Below are positions 23,085 through 35,800 of a stretch of 64,000 nt of DNA, one piece after another (positions within the stretch are counted from its first letter, which is position 1; the number at the start of each line of letters is the position of its first letter). The translations under genes were made by a program, and so were the position numbers. The notes under the pieces were generated by a model. The model saw nothing but the letters and a program-made list of their open reading frames with translations, made no database searches and was not told the origin of the DNA. The stretch covers positions 89,370,001 to 89,434,000 of the forward strand of contig JAZHRO010000063.1 in assembly GCA_037157565.1 (NCBI GenBank), given 5' to 3'. This stretch comes from Thalassia testudinum. Its lineage: Eukaryota > Streptophyta > Magnoliopsida > Alismatales > Hydrocharitaceae.

Positions 23085-24632
23085 CAACCACACTACTTTA
23101 ACCAAGAGTAGTGTACCTCAAACCCCTTTTCTTCACGAAGAGTATTTTGTCTCACGAAGGAAATGAAAATTCATCACGTGAATACCCAACTAAATATAAA
23201 ATACAAAACAAAATCCTATAAAGCCACAAAATATAATATTACACTTAAGCTTCTATAAGTAAAGAGACTTCCCTAATGAGGAAGGTATTCACATGAAATG
23301 CATAGCAGAGTTTTAGTGCTCTTAGATGCGGAATGTAGAGCTTAAAGAGCAAGGGCACAATTATTCTTCTTTTGATCTCTAACAAAATGTGTATAATAGT
23401 GGAAAGTATTATCTCAATGGTGTATCTAACAAAGGTGGGGCTCTAGTCTATTATAAAGACTTTAGGAACCTTCAAGAAGGTTTATGGAAGGCCTCGTAGT
23501 CGTTGGGGTTAAGTCCAAGAAAAGCCAGGCCGAAATCTAATGAGATTAGGGTCATAATTATGTCTGACAGCATAATCAAACATCTAAAATATGGGTCAGA
23601 TGTCTACTAGAAAGTCTGGACATTTGAAAAGAAGGGTCAATTTCCCTAGAATTAATTAGATCTAAATAGTGTACTTGTCAACAAAGATCTGACGTCTAGA
23701 AGTGTATTTTAAGATGTCTGATATAAAATATTAAACATCTAATAATGGGAGGGTTGGTTCTTAGAAATGTTTTTGAGTTGATCAGATCCAAACAAGGATC
23801 TTGTTTAGACATCTGTAGGACGTCTGGATATATTACTAGAAGTCTAAGACTAAAGCAACCTTCGAGAATTGATTTCCCAAGAAGCTAACGGTTAAATTGG
23901 GTTTGACAAATCTAGATTTGGGTCAGATTAGGTCTAATGTCTCTATTAAATGTCTGAAAGTCTCTCTGGACATCTGGAAAAAGTAATCATAACTTATTTC
24001 ATACGTAATTTGGACTAACAAAGGCATCAATAGGCCAACGGTCCTTTTATTGGACGTCTGAGAAGGTCTTTAGACATCTATAGCTATGTCTGGACGTCTG
24101 TAAAAGAGTATGGACGTCTAAATTTTAAGGTCAGAACCTCTATAGGCAAGCTATTAGGTATTAGACATCTGATCCTATTATTAGACGTCTTAAAAGTCAT
24201 TATCAGATGTCTGAATTATTGTTGGACATCATATATTATTGCTCGACGTCTGATAAAGGCTGAATGATTACTATTTTGGTTTTCTAAGTCGATTTTAGGA
24301 ATTGCCTAAGTGCCCTAAGGATAGGTAAGTGTGTCTACAACCTAGGGTGTTATATTTTGGCCTCTTTAACATATATCTAAAAATAAAAAAATAAAGATTA
24401 CAAGTACGTGAAAAGGAAATCTATCATATTCTTCTTTCTTTCTTCCTCCAAAGCTCCTTGATGATTTTCTCCTACATCAAGCTCCTCTATTCTTTCATGA
24501 TCCTGAGATTGAGCTCCTTCACACTTGCTATCATTTACAGTTAATCTAAAACTTTAAACTTCAATGCAAATGTTAAATCACAAGTATTTTGTTATCATCA
24601 AAATCAATGATCATGGTGTCTTTGCACCAACA
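23085..24632 (-). mobile_element. SIRE-like LTR S2, 3'-truncated copy
   Basis: On the minus strand it starts at 24632 with TGTTGGTGCAAAGACACC and then 'ttttgatgataacaaaa', the classic SIRE LTR start. It is colinear with 63113-64000. Shared phrases include 'caaccac.ctacttt', 'tctcacgaag', 'cacgtgaatacccaac' and 'ggaaccttcaagaaggt'. Relative to that copy it lacks the last 230 bases of the LTR (62884-63113), so its left junction with the copia RT is a truncation and not a normal integration end. Confidence 0.8.
23560..24270. repeat. Palindromic AGACGTCT minisatellite in LTR S2
   Basis: About twenty variants of 'agacgtctga' and 'ggacatctg' are scattered through the U3 zone. The core is a palindrome (AGACGTCT). 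The second copy of this LTR has the same array at about 63590-63960. Confidence 0.88.
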
Positions 24633-25620
24633 GGTATATCTAGACATCCAATTTTAGAATTGGACATTCCACTTGTGAAGTCTTTCTATTGCAGGGATTT
24701 GATTTGTCTTTAACCAATCAACCAACCCTCTTTGTTGGTCGACAAACTACTATAGAGTTGAGTCTTCTTGGTCCTTTTGAAAGACTTCTCATGCTACGTT
24801 CATGGTTTTGAGGCGAAGAGTCACTTTGGGTTCACAAAGAATTCATGGATCACACCTGGGATTGGAGCTCCATGACACAAAGGATCTCATCTACTCATTA
24901 ATGAGGAGTTCGAGTGTTGCCGAGACTAGTTTGAGGAAGGCACCACACGTAGGGTGCTGCACCATGTCACCCACGAAGGTATAGCGTACTTATACTCATG
25001 GATCCCAAAACGGGATAAAATTACTTTCTCGCATATGGCTCCAATGTAGGACATTTTTTGTTTTCGTTTTCCTGATCGAGTTTCCAACATCGATTCAATC
25101 TTCATTTACAAAAATTTTGAACACCTATTTTTTATGCTTCTTTGATGCCACATGTTGATATGATCGTACCCCTTCAATAATGGTTGAAGTGGCTCTACCA
25201 GTTGAGGGCTAAGGCAGTCAAAGTTGGGGTGGCCACAAAAGCCAATGTTATAATGGCGATGGTGTAAGTCCTGTTGTTGGTACATGGAGTAAAGGTGGAG
25301 TTTGGTACCAACAAGTTGGTGGTGTGATGATGATGTAATGGGAAGAAGCTAAAGGCATAGAAGGCATGTGCTAGGCAAGGCAAATAAAGGAGAGGTAACT
25401 GATGGTAGAGTGAAATGGGCGATGGTAAAGTCCATGCAATGAATAATAAATCAACACTCAAGAAGGTAATGCATGCAATGCATAAGGAGAGTCCATGGTG
25501 GCAAAGGAAGAGGGACATGTAGGTGTCATCACAAGAGGCAAGAGATTAAAGCTATTCAAAAGGTTCTTGCAATAAAGAATCAACTCGAAAAATACATCTC
25601 CATTTCAATGTGGACCTTTT
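24633..25620 (-). other. Unassigned, probably leader of the next LTR element
   Basis: About 990 bases lacking a recognisable protein. It lies downstream, on the minus strand, of the primer site at 25621-25633, so it should be the leader or the gag zone of that element. A minus-strand frame at 25195-25518 has a hydrophobic product (FLCHHGLSLCIACITFLSV) without family features and is not called a gene. Confidence 0.4.
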
Positions 25621-25633
25621 GACTTTGATACCA
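25621..25633 (-). other. Primer-binding site, initiator-tRNA-Met type
   Basis: The minus strand reads TGGTATCAAAGTC, two transitions from the copia consensus TGGTATCAGAGCC. It lies two bases from the LTR edge at 25636. Confidence 0.75.
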
Positions 25634-25635
25634 AT

Positions 25636-26047
25636 TGATGTAGTTAGAGGAAGAATTGAGGATTGAGAAAGTGATGGAGGACAAGAAGAAGAGAAACATA
25701 CCAAACTACATAAGATTTTATAAAGGAAGGTGCAAAGATGCACTTAAGCATAAGAAGGGAAAGGAGGGTGGTATACTACAAGGGTTTCAAACTCTATTTC
25801 ATTCCATTCTATCATTTTACATCGCATCTCTAACCCTTTTATAAAAAAGCTTTAACAACCCAAAAGATAAAAGTGACTCAACTTATCCCAAACAAAAGGA
25901 TAATTTTCTATAACAACCTACATTAAGAAAAAAAGATAAAAACTTAGACTCATCACAAAATAAAGGTATAATTTACAAATGAAAAAAAGAAATAAAATCC
26001 TAAACTAGATTTGAATAAATCACACTTATTAAAGGCATTTTTACACA
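25636..26047 (-). mobile_element. Copia-type 5' LTR, 412 bp
   Basis: Bounded by TG at 25636 and ACACA at 26047 on the plus strand (TGTGTAAAAA...CTACATCA on the element strand). A TATA-like 'ttttataaaaggg' (minus strand) lies near 25834-25846. The primer site abuts its 3' end. The body of the element to the left is not recognised. Confidence 0.6.
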
Positions 26048-27053
26048 TGTTAAGTTTTATAAATGACTTATTTAGCCATTATTTCTAGCTATTAAAAGGA
26101 AACACTTAGTGATTTTGTAAGGAGAAATTCACCTACAAGCTGAAGAAGTCAGAGGTTTTCCAACACAAAACACAGGTAATACGAAAAGCTCTATAGTAAA
26201 GCTCTACTTCTCTTTCTCTAATCTCTCGAGTTTTGACATTAGAATTTAGATTTTGAGAAGAACAACCTTGATGATTCTAGAAGGAAATTTTGAAGGAGAT
26301 TCTATATGTGATTCTAGAGAAGATTCTAAGATTGTGGTATTCTGATGATTAAATAGAAGTAATTCTATAGGAATCCTTAGTAAATCGATTCTAAGCGAAC
26401 CTCTAGTGAAAAGTGATTCTAAAGGAATCTTTGGTAGAGCAAATTCTAAGCAAAAGTGATTCTAGACAAATCTTTGGTAGGAATTAACTTTAAAATCTCA
26501 AAAGGAAGCTGTGGTACCATCAAATAGAAGACTCTCCTTTAGCTTCTCAAAGCGTAATAATTCTAAACCTTTAAATTTTAGATTGTTAGGGAAGCATATT
26601 TAATAAGCCTCTTAGTTGGTGCTCAATATTATGATGTGCATTAATTAATGTTACAGAATTAAAGATTGATACTGCTATGATATTTATATTATGTTATACT
26701 TTGATATTGCTATAGTAATTGCAAACAAGAGTGTGATGTGTGTTCACAAGTGTATTGCTCAACAAGTGTTAGTATGACACTTTGTTAATTGTGTTTTGGG
26801 TTGAGCAACTTGTGAAGAAGCTTGGATAAGTTGGTTGGATAACCAATTGTTGTAAAGGTTTGGATTACACCCCTACGTAACTTGGACATTTTTGAAGTAA
26901 ATTTGTGATGAGAAGTCACAAAGAAATCTGACCCTTAAATACCACCACCACTTTTGCTTTGCATATTTTGCAATTAATATTTGTAGATACTTGTACTTAA
27001 TGTTCGCATCACTGTTTACCCCCTTGTAATGTTATTTTTTCCTTCTTGACACA
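26048..27053 (+). mobile_element. Candidate copia LTR
   Basis: It begins TGTTAAGTTT directly at the end of the previous LTR and ends TTGACACA. Three bases later is 'tagtatcaaagc' (27057-27068), 10 of 12 matches to the initiator-tRNA-Met primer site. An internal run of about seven 'gattctaaaggaatctttggt' variants occupies 26280-26485. There is no partner LTR to confirm the edges. Confidence 0.45.
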
Positions 27054-27068
27054 TATTAGTATCAAAGC

Positions 27069-28999
27069 ATTTGGTATTGGTTATTGAAGAAGTTGTAAAT
27101 CCAGTATCAATGATTTACATGGTATTCAACTTTGTAATAATAGTAGTTCGGTAGATACCATTTCATGATGGGACTACCTTACATCACATCCTCAATCCAT
27201 GTGGCAACATCCCCTTCTATCCATCCCCATTTAATGATCACCACAGGGCTCTCTTTCCATTCACTCTTTAGCATTGTATTGAACAAGAGCATAAGATAAA
27301 GGCATGATCATGTGTTGGACATGGGTATATAAGTGAGGAACAAATCAAGTACATCAACATTCGGCCTAAAGGGTTCCTATATCACATACATACATTCATA
27401 ACTTCATGTGAATAAGAAATTTCACTAAGAGGAATCACTCCAACATCTATTTCCTCATGGCCAAAGCTACTTTCCCTAGCTAACCAAACCCTACATCCAT
27501 TTCTCACTTGACATGTCCTCTATTATTTGCATGTACAATTTGGGTTGATCAAAGCACACCTTCACCCGATCATTTCAATTTTTTCCATCCCCTTATTCTA
27601 CTTGATTCAATATTTAATTTTCTATACCTTGTGAATCAAAAAGCCATGTGTTTTTTATGTTTGATCTTGTGCACATTTTGTTTCTTCTATTGATGTGTGG
27701 TTCAATCTTCTCTTTGGCTAAAACATACGATCCGAAGGGATATATTTTTTAACAATAGAATTCAACGATCAATCAACCAAAAGAGGTGTTCACACTATGG
27801 CCTCTTAGTGGGTCATTTAAGGACTAGTGAAAATGCATTTTCCAATTGACTTATTGACTCCTTTATTTGATGTGATTTTTTAGTGATTTCTAGGGCCTAA
27901 TAGATGATTTACTTTCTTCTCACAATACGGTTCTTTTATTTATTAGATGCTCATTTAGTCGCATAAGTAATCATGATTACTTTTCTAATCTCGTGCATCT
28001 TCCTAATTTTGGTTTTTAATGCATTGTTCATTATTTTTCCATGCAAAAATTATGTTTAGGTTAGGTTTCATTGGCATCCAAATTTTACGGTCATTTTTTA
28101 TAGAACAAATTAAAAATTCATTTTTATTTCAATCTAATTTGTTTTAAATTTAAATGCTTCACAAGTTGTTTTAATTATTTCAATTTATATTCCCACCATT
28201 TTAGCATGAATTCTTTTCCGCATTTTAGCTAGACTGCACATTTGGTTGGATAAATTTCTTATAATTTTTGTAGTAGTACATAATTAGTCAAAGCAGTTTG
28301 CATTTAGGTAACATCCGTGTTTCAGTCTTAAAATCCCAGATGGTTAGGGTTTACATTTCTCAAGCTGCCGAATAGAATCATAAATCCACCTAGGAGCTCT
28401 AGGAATAGAAGGCACTTTATTATATAGCACAAACTGTAGTTTAGTCTGGCGATGGAACTTTGTTGACTAAAACCAATAAATATGCTACATCTCCTCAACT
28501 CCTCTTCCCTCTCAATTGACTCGAGAAATTTGGTGGTTCTTCTCTATGGAGTCATTTCAATGCAACTATCGTGCAATGCATTCGAGACAGTATATGGCTT
28601 TCGACTCATTTACAAGGCAACGTGAAAAGCTATGTTTAAGAGCAACCTTAGGCTGCTTAGAACATGCTAACGTAAGACAGAAGTTGAAGGAAGCTACGGT
28701 TTCAAGCAAAATTCACAGATCATTTTTGGCAAGCGTAGACATGTAGAAGCTACAATGCATAGCTTCCGAAACACTCGAGCTTTGTGTGTGTACCCATCCA
28801 AATAACCCTTTCTATTATGACGGTCCTTAATGCTTATAACCGTTGCTCAATATTCTTCTTTGATGCATCGCTTTGAGGACCATCTCTTCAAGGATGTCCC
28901 CATGTCTTATGGATTTTATTGTTCCCAACAAAATTCAATAGCAAGAATGCATGCAACACTTCAGTTTTGACATCTCTCCTTCAGCCTTGTGAAACTCAA
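27069..28999. other. Unassigned AT-rich segment
   Basis: Nearly 2 kb with no protein family recognised. It holds a TATA-like 'gggtatataagtgagg' near 27323 followed, 135 bases later, by a very short frame (MAKATFPS). A plus frame at 28516-28746 encodes 76 residues with no recognisable domain. It may be leader of the preceding LTR element, or host intergenic DNA. Confidence 0.35.
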
Positions 29000-29007
29000 A
29001 CCACACC

Positions 29008-29125
29008 ACCACTGAGGGATTGGCTCAATGGTAAAGTCTCTTATTGACATCTAAGAGGTTATTAGATCAAATCCCATAACCCGCACATTTACCTTTTCAC
29101 AAAATATAAAAAAGAAAAAAAGAAA
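29008..29125 (+). mobile_element. tRNA-derived SINE candidate
   Basis: Contains an RNA polymerase III box A (TGGCTCAATGG, 29021-29031) and box B (GATCAAATC, 29065-29073) about 34 bases apart. A short body and an A-rich tail (29100-29125) follow. Possible flanking duplications are 'accacacc' (29000-29007) and 'atcacacc' (29126-29133), differing at one base. The stems of a cloverleaf are not formed, so it is not a functional tRNA gene. Confidence 0.55.
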
Positions 29126-31044
29126 ATCACACCGGATCAAGTCCGATGGCTTTGTAGACCTCTGCCACATTCTGTAGAAGGCTCCATTCTTGAGAGTACA
29201 AATTTAAATACTCAAAATAAGTTAAAATAAGGATCATGTACTTCTGTTTTCAATGTAAATCATTACAAGGAGAGAAAGAAACAAGACCTAGAAAACGTAA
29301 CGGTAAAAAACAAAGTGGCATTAAATACTTGGAGTTGAAGGATGGTTAAATAGAAGCATTTGTTTATGGCGATTAACATGTGGAAGAAGTAAATGAATGT
29401 GTAAAAGTGGGCACTAAAAGGGTGCTGGAGGCTTGTTGGCAAGCAGATTTTAAATAGAAGCAAGCACTTTGTTTTTGACAGTTCCAACTATACTCACTTC
29501 AACTCAGAAACCAATCATATATGCATATACATTTTACTGGAAGAAGACTAGAGGCAGCTATAAGATGTGCTGAAATTTTATAAGAATGCATGTAGTTTCT
29601 TGAATAGAGAGAAATCGGTAAACCATATAATAGAGACAATGAACTAATATTATCTATTGAAGACAATCATATATGATGACTCACGCATTCCTGGCAGAAT
29701 CTTACACCCTTGCTCAAGTTTAAACAGAGATAACGATTTAAAGATGAAGAGAAGCAAAGAATTATAAGATGATATGTAAAACAGCCTGATATGATGCGGT
29801 TTATCACATTATACATTTCATTGCCTGCTGGAACTAAATTTGTGGGGAAAAATCAGGGAAATAAACACCAGTTAAATCAGACAACAAAGACCAAAAACAC
29901 ACCCATAAATCTTCACTCAACTGGCAGCAGAAAACATGGGGATTGGTATCTTATGTACCCATTCTCTAATTGGTCAATGTCAGGTTCATCTCCTGTTAGT
30001 CGTGATGTAACTATGAATCTGATAAATAAGTGTAGTGCTCTGCAAAGTTACAAGAGACATACAGCGAAACAAGAATAAGAATGCATCCAAGGACCATGTA
30101 ATTTTTTAATCCTGCAGATGTAGACCAGCCTGAACATCCACATAGAAGTAGTGAGCTCTGTGGTCACAATTTAACTAGTGTTGCTGCCAGAGGTGAGTAG
30201 AAACCCCTCCATACAGAGAGGCAATTCATACCTTACAAGGCAAGCTTAATCTGTTGTCCATGCCGAGTTATATGGTTATGAGCAAAATCAGTTTTAAGCT
30301 GCTGCAACTAGTCAGGATGATATGAAGTCAAAACAAGAAGCTAACAGAGAATCAAAACAAAATTCTCACTGAAAAGCAAAAATTGAAGTTGATCAGCCAC
30401 ATCTTTTTCCTGTGGTTAGTCTGGATATATTTTTCACATTCATCTAAGGACATCCCAACTAAGATTTGTTTACCCAAGTCACCACAAGTTGAAATAAAAT
30501 TTATTGCAAAAATAACTCGCAAAATAGAGGTTTATCATCAATGTAATAACAATTATGATTAATATAATATTAAAAACACCCACCAGCATTGGAGATATTA
30601 ACAAGGATGTATGTCAACGTTATGGCAGGATGAGCATTGAAGATATAAGAAGAGTTTGCATAAGGAAGACAATAAACCTACCCATATCTCTTTTTTCAAA
30701 CTTTCATCTTATAACTTGGATTTTACAGAGTAAAAAACATAAGAAATGGTGAATTGCTCGAGATGGAAGATTGATAGCATTACGTATCAAAAATAAAAGT
30801 TATATATGATCACAGCAGCAAAGAATATCAAGATATCTTGTGATGCCACACCATGAGAGAAGTGGCATACCAGACATATCATTTGGCTCATTCCTGTTAT
30901 TTAAATAGGTAGCATAGGACCTATGTAGGTCCACACTTCCTAGAGACTCCTAAATTAGGCAATGTGTAACTACTCATAAAATGCCAATTGTAAGTCCTAG
31001 TTAACCATTTACCAGACAATACGGAAACATAAACAGAGGAGCAA
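29126..31044. other. Unassigned AT-rich segment
   Basis: No protein family, LTR edge or strong repeat is recognised. Short open frames (for example 29791-30078 plus, 95 residues) have ordinary composition but no domain. The left flank of a LINE remnant probably extends into 30900-31044. Host intergenic or intronic DNA is possible. Confidence 0.35.
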
Positions 31045-31345
31045 TCATATGCACCTCTGAACATATACCAGAGAAGATTTATGTGCAAAGCACTCCTGTA
31101 AAAAAAAAGTTTCTGTGCTCCAACCAAATGCGCCAAAGGAGTAGAAAAGCCTTCCTAAGCTGATAATTGTTTGCTTTTGAGGAGTCATCCCAAATATGTG
31201 TAAAAGGATTACTGCAAAGTAGAGTCCAGCGACCAAATCTTGTACTCTCCTAGCAAACTTTTAAAGAAAGGATATAAGAAAATAGATGCTCAACATCTTC
31301 AAGAAATCCCAAAAGACACAAGAAGGAAAGCACACCCATGTCAAT
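31045..31345 (-). pseudogene. LINE ORF2 zinc-knuckle (zf-RVT) remnant
   Basis: The minus strand, across frames, shows a cysteine-poor relic of the domain downstream of RT in plant L1-type LINEs: EDVEHLF, then WTLLCSNPFTHIW, then LRKAFLLLWRIWLEHRNFFF. In that family the order is ED..EHLF..C, W, then FRKAFLLLWRIWLERN. The cysteines are largely lost and two frameshifts are needed. No RT core is visible nearby. Confidence 0.5.
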
Positions 31346-32616
31346 GTTCTCACAAATGAGGTGTTGGTTCAACTCTACATGTTTTGTCTAATCATAGCGC
31401 ACATTATTATTTTCAAGGACTAATTGCTCACTTATTGTCTGTTTTTTGAAATAAAATAGGAAGACTAGTGTCATTCAATTGGATATTAGGAAATATCCAT
31501 TTGTTTTTCGCAGGCTAGAATCTATTTTGGATTTTGATTTATTGCACTTAATCTATGATGGGTTATGACCCACGTAGAATTAGGCATGTAATTATTTTGC
31601 AAAATCCATGACATTTTTTAAAACTAACTTCGATCCAAATAAGTGGATGAGATTCATTCATGATGAATGGTTGCCAATAGTTGCCAATAGACTGAAGGTA
31701 GTTAACTTGAGCTATGTATTATACTCCAAACCGTTCAAGAACCTGAGAAATCAGGCTATGTAGAAATATAATAAAGTATGGCATAATGATAATGTGTTCA
31801 CAAAACACTACATCATTATGCATCTACCAGATGCAAATACAAATATACAAGCGATAATATATTTAAGCTTGAAGCATTGGATACTCAATACAGTTTCTTT
31901 ACCATATCAAGCATCTAATACAAAGGTTGTTTATAAAATATTAAGTGTGGAGGGATCTTATATGAAGATGAGATGCTTGATATGATCACTATCTCCCCAG
32001 CTTTTACGCATAGGCCATCAACAATGAAAACTATAAGGACATAATCCATGAGTTGGTAGAACATCTACCAAACATATTGGATCATCCTAATAGAGTACAT
32101 AACACCTCAAAGAAGAGAAAGTGTTCCTCAACCATAGGAAATCAAGGACAACTAACACATAAACAAAAGATCACATGAGATGCGAAACTGTCCATAAAAT
32201 TTGCAAACCTTCTGTAAAGTCGAAGAAAAGGTTTCCTAAGTTACTATTCCATCTTCACCATCTATTTATTCATATGATGAATTAAAGTTTCTATACCCTT
32301 GTTATATTTGCAGTTGCTTATTATTCAAGTAATCAGGATATAGCTGAGGATGAAGAGGTTTCATAGATGGAATCAAAAGGCAAAATGTTGCAATAGGAAC
32401 TATCAAGGGGTACAAAGTCCATTATCTGGAATTGGAATGCCAAATAATAAAGATTGTCTATATAATCTTGCATCGAATCCAATTCGATTTTTTATCCATA
32501 TAATCTTTATCCTCTGATTGTCTTTATAATCTTTATCCCCCTAGTTCTTAAGTTAACATAAAACTTTATAGAGTGCCTTAAGATGAATCACTCGTAGTAA
32601 GGGTGCACACGGATCA
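31346..32616. other. Unassigned segment with short local repeats
   Basis: No gene is recognised. Local repeats include 'gttgccaatagttgccaatag' type doubling near 31670 and 'tataatctttatcc' near 32505-32540. Near 32617 the sequence passes into the 0.9-kb repeat family. Confidence 0.35.
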
Positions 32617-32829
32617 TGTTGGATCAAATTTTATAGATTGTAGTTGGACCAGTTTGAATTCAAGTCTTAACCCAATCCAATCCAATTTCTAAAAAATAAA
32701 AAAAATTCTAATCCAAGCTTACATGAATTGAATCAAGTTGAGATGTAATCCAAGCTTACATTCACATAAAAGGAAAAGCATGGTTTAGTCAAGTTGAGAT
32801 GGAAAAATTTACACACCAATTTTGAGTTT
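32617..32829. repeat. 0.9-kb repeat unit R1, left part
   Basis: Aligns with the start of unit R2 (38399-38635): 'tggatc', 'gaattcaa', 'aacccaatccaatcc', 'gtcaagttgagatggaaaaat', 'ttttgagt'. It carries a small internal duplication of 'aatccaagcttaca' absent from R2. It is cut at 32829 by a copia element and resumes at 37824. Confidence 0.75.
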
Positions 32830-35800
32830 AGTCAAAGGAAATAAGTTTCTCATATTCAGATAAAACTCTACCTCTCAATATATAAAAAGGTGGAAAAGAA
32901 AAAGAAAAAAATTACATGACAACTCTAAAAGAAATAAGAATCACAAAACAATACATAAAAATAAGAAAATAATAATAACCCAAAGGTACTCAACACTTCC
33001 CATCAAGTTGGAGTATAGATGACAATCATGCTCAGATTCAAAAAACAAATATCAAAGAATGAACGTAGCAATAGCTTGGTGAAGATATCTATTGTCTGAT
33101 CATCTGAAGAAACTGTAGTAGCATAAATGAGGCCTCACTAAACCAGGTCACAATTGTAATGGCAATCAACTTCCACCTGCTTGGTTCTCTTGTGAAACAT
33201 CGCTTTATTAGTAATATATGTGATTGCCCAATTGTCACACCTCATCTCAATAGGTGTGTCCACAGATGTGTATAAAAATAAGGAGGGACCTAACCCAAAC
33301 CATCTCAAAAGCAGTATGCGCCATGGCTCTATATTCTGACTCAGCACTTGCCCGGGAGACCACAGCCTGCTTCTTGCTTTTCCAAGTGAGATTCCCTACA
33401 ACATAGGTACAAAACCACATCGTAAACTTCCTATCAGTCAAGAATCCAACATAATTTGCATTTGAATATGCTACTACATTCATAGAGGTCCCTGATGCTT
33501 TCTTAAGCTACCTCAGTACCATTATTGCAGCATCCCAATGCTAACTCGTAGGCTGATCCATGAACTACCTCAGTTGACCAACTTTCAAGGAAAAGTTAGG
33601 TCTAGTAATAGTCAAGTACAAGATATTGCCTATCAATTCATTGTACTACCTTTTGTCCACTGCCTCTGCTTCTCATCATAGAGATAAGCCTCGAGGTCTA
33701 TAGGAATATTAGCAGGTTTGGCTCCTAGCATGCCAGTCTACTGCAAAACATCAAAAGCGTATTTCCTCTAGGATAATACTATGCCCTTCTTGTTACGTAC
33801 CAACTTAATTCCAAGTAAGTACCTCAAAGGGCCAATATCCTTCATAACATATTTGCTTGCATGGCATTTCTTCCGTACAACTATACCTATGCCATCACCA
33901 CTTGTAATGATTAGATAATCTACATAAACCAAGAGCACAACTCCTTTCCCTATCTTCCTGACGAATAGGGAATGATCAAAGGACCTCTTTAAGCCAATGG
34001 CCTCTACTAACTCTGAGAGCTTTTAGAACCAAGCTTGTGGATCTTGCTTCAGGCCATATATAGCCTTCTGCAACCTATAAACTTGGGAACACTCCCCCTA
34101 ATTCTAAATCTAAGTGGCTATGGCATGTAAACTTCCTCTTGTAGATCCATATAGAGAAAGGCATTCTTTACATCTAAGTGGTGAAGAGGCCAGTCTATGG
34201 GAGCTACAACAGATATGAGAATGCACACTGTAGGCAACCGAGCCACCGATGAGAAAATGTCAAAGAATTCCACACCATAGGTGTGAACCCCTTTGCAACA
34301 AGCTGAGCCCTATGTTTGGCAACTAACCCATCTGAGTTATACTTGATGGTAAACACCCATCTACAACCAACCCCAACTACTCCATCAAGGACCTCTACAA
34401 GCTCTCAAGTACCACGCAACCAAAGTGTAACCATCTCATCCTCCATGGCCTGGTGTCATTTTAGATCAAGCATGGCTTGCTGATAAGTGGAAGGAATCTA
34501 AGCAACAGACAAGGCGCGACAGAACTTCCCAAAAGTAGTCCCCAAACAATCTGTAGAGACAACCCCTAAAATAAGATAGCAAGCACAACTGCATGGAGCC
34601 TTTCGAATGGCAATCAGAAAGTCAAGATCATCTGGCGTTGTATCTGAAGGTTGAGTAGCAATTTACTCTAAAGAAATAGTATCTTGTGTTGTCCCTATAT
34701 AAACAACATTAGGCAATATATCATCAATCTGCAATGAATTTGTACTCACCTAAACCAAGGAAGATGATGGTGCTATAGAGGAGGGGTGCTGCCTATAAGT
34801 GACTAGAAACCTATATGTAGACCTCACAGGTCCACTAAAAGATGGCACAAGATCAATAATTGGAATAGCTTCCAAGGGAGTAGATGGTATAGGCATGGAT
34901 ATCTCTGTGGGCTCAGTAGAAAGGCACCATGCCGTAGAAAAATATGGTATAGACTCATGGAAAGTAACATCAGCACTAACATAATGTCTAACATAGATAA
35001 GATCATAGCACCGATATCCCTTTTGGGAGCAAGAATACCCAGGAAGACACTTTATTACCCTTGAAGCAAGCTTATCCCGACTGGAAGAAGCAAGGTGGAC
35101 AAATGCAACACACCAAAAAAACAAGTGGTGGAACATGAAATAGCTCGCCCTCAGGATGTAATATCTGCCAAAGTATCTATTCATTGATAACATAGCTGGG
35201 CATCCTATTTATTAGAAAACATGCAGTAAGCACATCACCCCAATACAAGGATGGAATATTATGGTGAATCAACAACGTATGTGCCACATCCAATAAATGT
35301 CTATGTTTCTGCTCAACAACCCCATTTTGCTGAGAGATGTAGAGAGTAGTCTGATGAATAAGTCTCGAAGTTTTGTAAAAGGTAGACAATCACCTAGTAC
35401 AAAATTCAAGGGTATTATCATATCGCACAATTTTGACACAAGTAAAAAATCGAGTCTTTATTTCCAAGATCATGTTTTTAATAATAGAACACACATTAGA
35501 CTTATTTTTCAAAAGAAATACCCAAGCTAATCGATAAAAGTCATCAACCAAAATAAGATAGTAACGGTGACCCAATATATTAGGAATACGACTAAAGTCC
35601 CAGACATCAATATGAATCAACTAAAATAACTCGTTACCGAAGACTCTGACTAACAGGATAAGAGGCTCGGTGATGCTTTCCCAACTGACAAGCATCGCAG
35701 GTGGTCTTAGCAGTAGGAGGGAAGTGGGGAATAACCCTCCTAAGCCTATTTAGTGAGAGATGGCCAAGATGGAGATGCCATTAAAAGGGACTCCCAGCAA

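Noticed and set aside
27323..27480. Host promoter with TATA box and short downstream ATG
   Set aside because: The frame after the ATG is eight codons long, and the segment may be leader of an LTR element.
28516..28746. Small host gene of 76 residues
   Set aside because: There is no domain, no splice or homology support, and random frames of this length are common here.
29021..29085. Functional tRNA gene
   Set aside because: Box A and box B are present but the acceptor and T stems do not pair convincingly and an A-rich tail follows; a SINE fits better.
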